From SG8-4 sp964598225 (GTDB lineage Bacteria > Planctomycetota > Phycisphaerae > Sedimentisphaerales > Anaerobacaceae), in contig CAZRBG010000031.1 of assembly GCA_964598225.1 (NCBI GenBank), positions 3,065 through 67,064 of the forward strand: a DNA stretch of 64,000 bases, in the 5' to 3' direction. The notes below the pieces were generated by a model. It saw nothing but the letters and a program-made list of their open reading frames with translations, did no database searches and was not told the DNA's origin. The position numbers were made by a program, and so were the translations under genes. Positions 62,697 through 64,000 of the stretch are shown piece after piece (position 1 is the first letter of the stretch; every line of letters begins with the position of its first letter).

Positions 62697-63490
62697 ATAA
62701 TTGTGCCAGTGAGTATTTTCAACCGATTTCATAATGTGTATAATACCCCATACCGGCCCAAAAAGCAAGAAAAATAGCATTCTCTGAATCTAAGTACTTG
62801 TTTCCATGGCACTTACGCAGCTAAAATCCCTCGCAGTTTTCCGCTGCAAAATGACCCCCGCAACCGCCTTTTTCGCAGAACGCAATACGCACCACGCATC
62901 ACGCAATACGAGATAAATTGGCTTTGCTTTCCATGACTCCCTGCAAGCCTCTAATTGTCCTAAGTCGCTGTCTAAAATATTCTTACGACCATTTTGACGT
63001 TTCGGAAATTGGCTTTGTTTTACAAAATTCCTTCCCGCAGTCCTATGGACTCCTTACGGAGTACGCAGCACGCAGCACGCAGCACGCAGTACGAACAGAT
63101 TGGCTTTGTTTTTTGAAATGAGTAAATAGGCACAAAGGTACCAAGGAGCATAGGCACAAAGTGAAGAAGTGTCGGTTAAAAGGAAAACTCTGTGTCTCTG
63201 TGCCCTTGCCACTCTGGTCCTTTCCGTTTACCTCCTGTCTCCTGTCTTCTCCCTTTTTCCTTTTCCCTGAATCCTGTTTATCCTGTTATCCTGTCTATAA
63301 ACAAGCGCACAAGAGGCGCGCCTCTATATTTGGAGCGACACGCACGAATTGAACGAAATTCTACATAATCGAAGGCCGCATTCTTGCCGTAACTCCTTAT
63401 GCTGGAATAAATAAGGAAGTATTCAAGCTTTTATATTTTTGCTCCGAGCTACCAGCATATTTTGAAAGAAGAAGACCCGATTCTTATTCA

Positions 63491-63543
63491 CCACAGCCTG
63501 CCCTGAGCGTAGTCGAATGGGGCAGGCTGTGGTTATTTTTTTC
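63491..63543 (+). terminator. Strong orphan terminator, plus strand
   Basis: A 13-base stem CCACAGCCTGCCC (63491-63503) / GGGCAGGCTGTGG (63520-63532) followed by TTATTTTTTT. No plus-strand protein gene precedes it within 3 kb, so it may end an unrecognised RNA; the loop phrase TGAGCGTAGTCGAAT also resembles widespread short genomic repeats. Confidence 0.65.
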
Positions 63544-63794
63544 CTCCTGGCTCCTGAATTCTGTATTCTGTATCCTGTTTTTTAGCTCCTGAATGCGGTT
63601 TTTAAACTTTTTTTTAATAAATTCGAAATTCGACGTCTACATTTGGGGCCTGAGAAACGCCTTTATATATAGAAGGCCTGAATATGACAAGATGGCCAGT
63701 TTTTCGGCCGGGCCGTTCAGCTCTTAGACTGGTATAACTCTCTCTTTTAGTATAAGGGTAAATACGTATTTTTTATAAAATATTAGACTTTTAC

Positions 63795-63824
63795 TTGACA
63801 CACGATAGAACAAAACGATACGAT
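63795..63824 (+). promoter_or_regulatory. Candidate sigma-70-type promoter
   Basis: TTGACA at 63795-63800, an 18-base spacer and TACGAT at 63819-63824, oriented out of the window to the right. The first hexamer is a perfect consensus; the second matches four of six. The transcribed sequence inside the window shows no good coding frame. Confidence 0.35.
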
Positions 63825-64000
63825 TTGATTAACTGAGCGATATCCGGGACAAGAAAAGATGCAGGAGCTTGTTGCATATATAGAAATCGTAGCGAGGCAT
63901 TTTAAGGGCGACATTGGAATTAGGGAGCGAAAAAATGTACCGGATACCTGATACCATTCCGTAGTGAGTAATAGCCCGAGTGGAGTGGCCCATAAGAAGC

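Larger units (their letters stand above)
62781..64000. other. Long non-coding stretch with short repeats
   Basis: No supportable protein gene in 1.2 kb. It holds 7-base tandem repeats (62880-62911, 63061-63093), three copies of ATTGGCTTTG followed by C/T and TTT (about 62917, 63007 and 63098), an orphan terminator (63491-63543) and a promoter-like element (63795-63824). Composition becomes AT-rich toward the end. Confidence 0.6.

Noticed and set aside
62880..63093. Possible CRISPR array
   Set aside because: Repeat units are only seven bases with no spacers of constant length, and no cas genes are present.
63880..63990. Resemblance to 5S rRNA (ACCTGATACCATTCCG followed by TAGTGAGTAATAGCCC)
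   Set aside because: The universal CGAAC of loop C is missing and I could not build the terminal and internal 5S helices; a covariance-model search would settle it.

Overview
The window looks like chromosome from an anaerobic planctomycete, most likely a Phycisphaerae/Sedimentisphaerales-type bacterium. This is inferred from gene content, not from a marker gene. Supporting signs are Tat-exported Gfo/Idh/MocA oxidoreductases and sulfatases, a DUF1559-type pseudopilin, LamG and FG-GAP surface proteins, an MFS-spermidine-synthase-TPR fusion, two B12-dependent (class II) ribonucleotide reductases, a cytoplasmic group 3b-type [NiFe] hydrogenase and an ADP-forming acyl-CoA synthetase.

Layout. 1-3.7 kb (+): 3' part of an ADP-forming acyl-CoA synthetase with a GNAT domain, a membrane protein, and a CDF metal transporter fused to a dinitrogenase-cofactor-type domain. 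3.7-18.7 kb (-): a long same-strand block. In transcription order it holds two small zinc-ribbon proteins, a double-GAF protein, hydrogenase hydB-hydG-hydD-hydA, archease, RtcB RNA ligase, class II RNR, a PRC-barrel protein, and an RND efflux pump with adaptor and a PII-like PG0541-family protein. 18.9-28.7 kb (-): a compact Kai-type signalling cluster. It holds a decayed histidine kinase, a double-domain KaiC homologue, KaiB, a PAS protein with an (ACA)12 microsatellite, a PAS-GAF-PAS histidine kinase, a single-domain receiver, a REC-PAS hybrid kinase and a NarL/LuxR-type regulator. It lies immediately upstream of the hydrogenase block on the same strand, so a sensory relay controlling anaerobic or stress functions is a plausible reading. 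28.8-37.9 kb (-): planctomycete-style exported carbohydrate/sulfate-ester genes. 38.2-43.1 kb (-): a Gld-like ABC-2 export system (ATPase, permease, GldG-like protein, DUF4340 protein). 43.5-44.3 kb (+): a DUF362 protein.

44.5-53.8 kb (+): the most unusual region, a probable copper/silver (soft-metal) island. It encodes two methionine/cysteine-rich exported paralogues, small membrane proteins (SHOCT, DUF5676, His-tailed), an isoprenylcysteine-methyltransferase-like membrane enzyme, a PII protein, a PTS enzyme I fused to a YHS domain, a YHS domain fused to a thioredoxin-reductase-like flavoprotein lacking the CxxC redox centre, a stand-alone YHS protein, and a YHS/His-rich CopB-type (CPH) P-type ATPase closed by a hairpin terminator. 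A deletion scar inside it joins a DUF5676 fragment to a potassium-channel RCK fragment.

53.8-62.5 kb: a large LamG surface protein, a second class II RNR, small hypothetical genes, a VapBC toxin-antitoxin pair with a palindromic operator, tyrosyl-tRNA synthetase and heptose epimerase (HldD/RfaD). 62.8-64 kb: no convincing protein gene; short repeats, an orphan strong terminator and a promoter-like element facing out of the window. Short palindromic (REP/MITE-like) elements are scattered between genes throughout. Domain and family calls come from reading the translated sequences, not from database searches.
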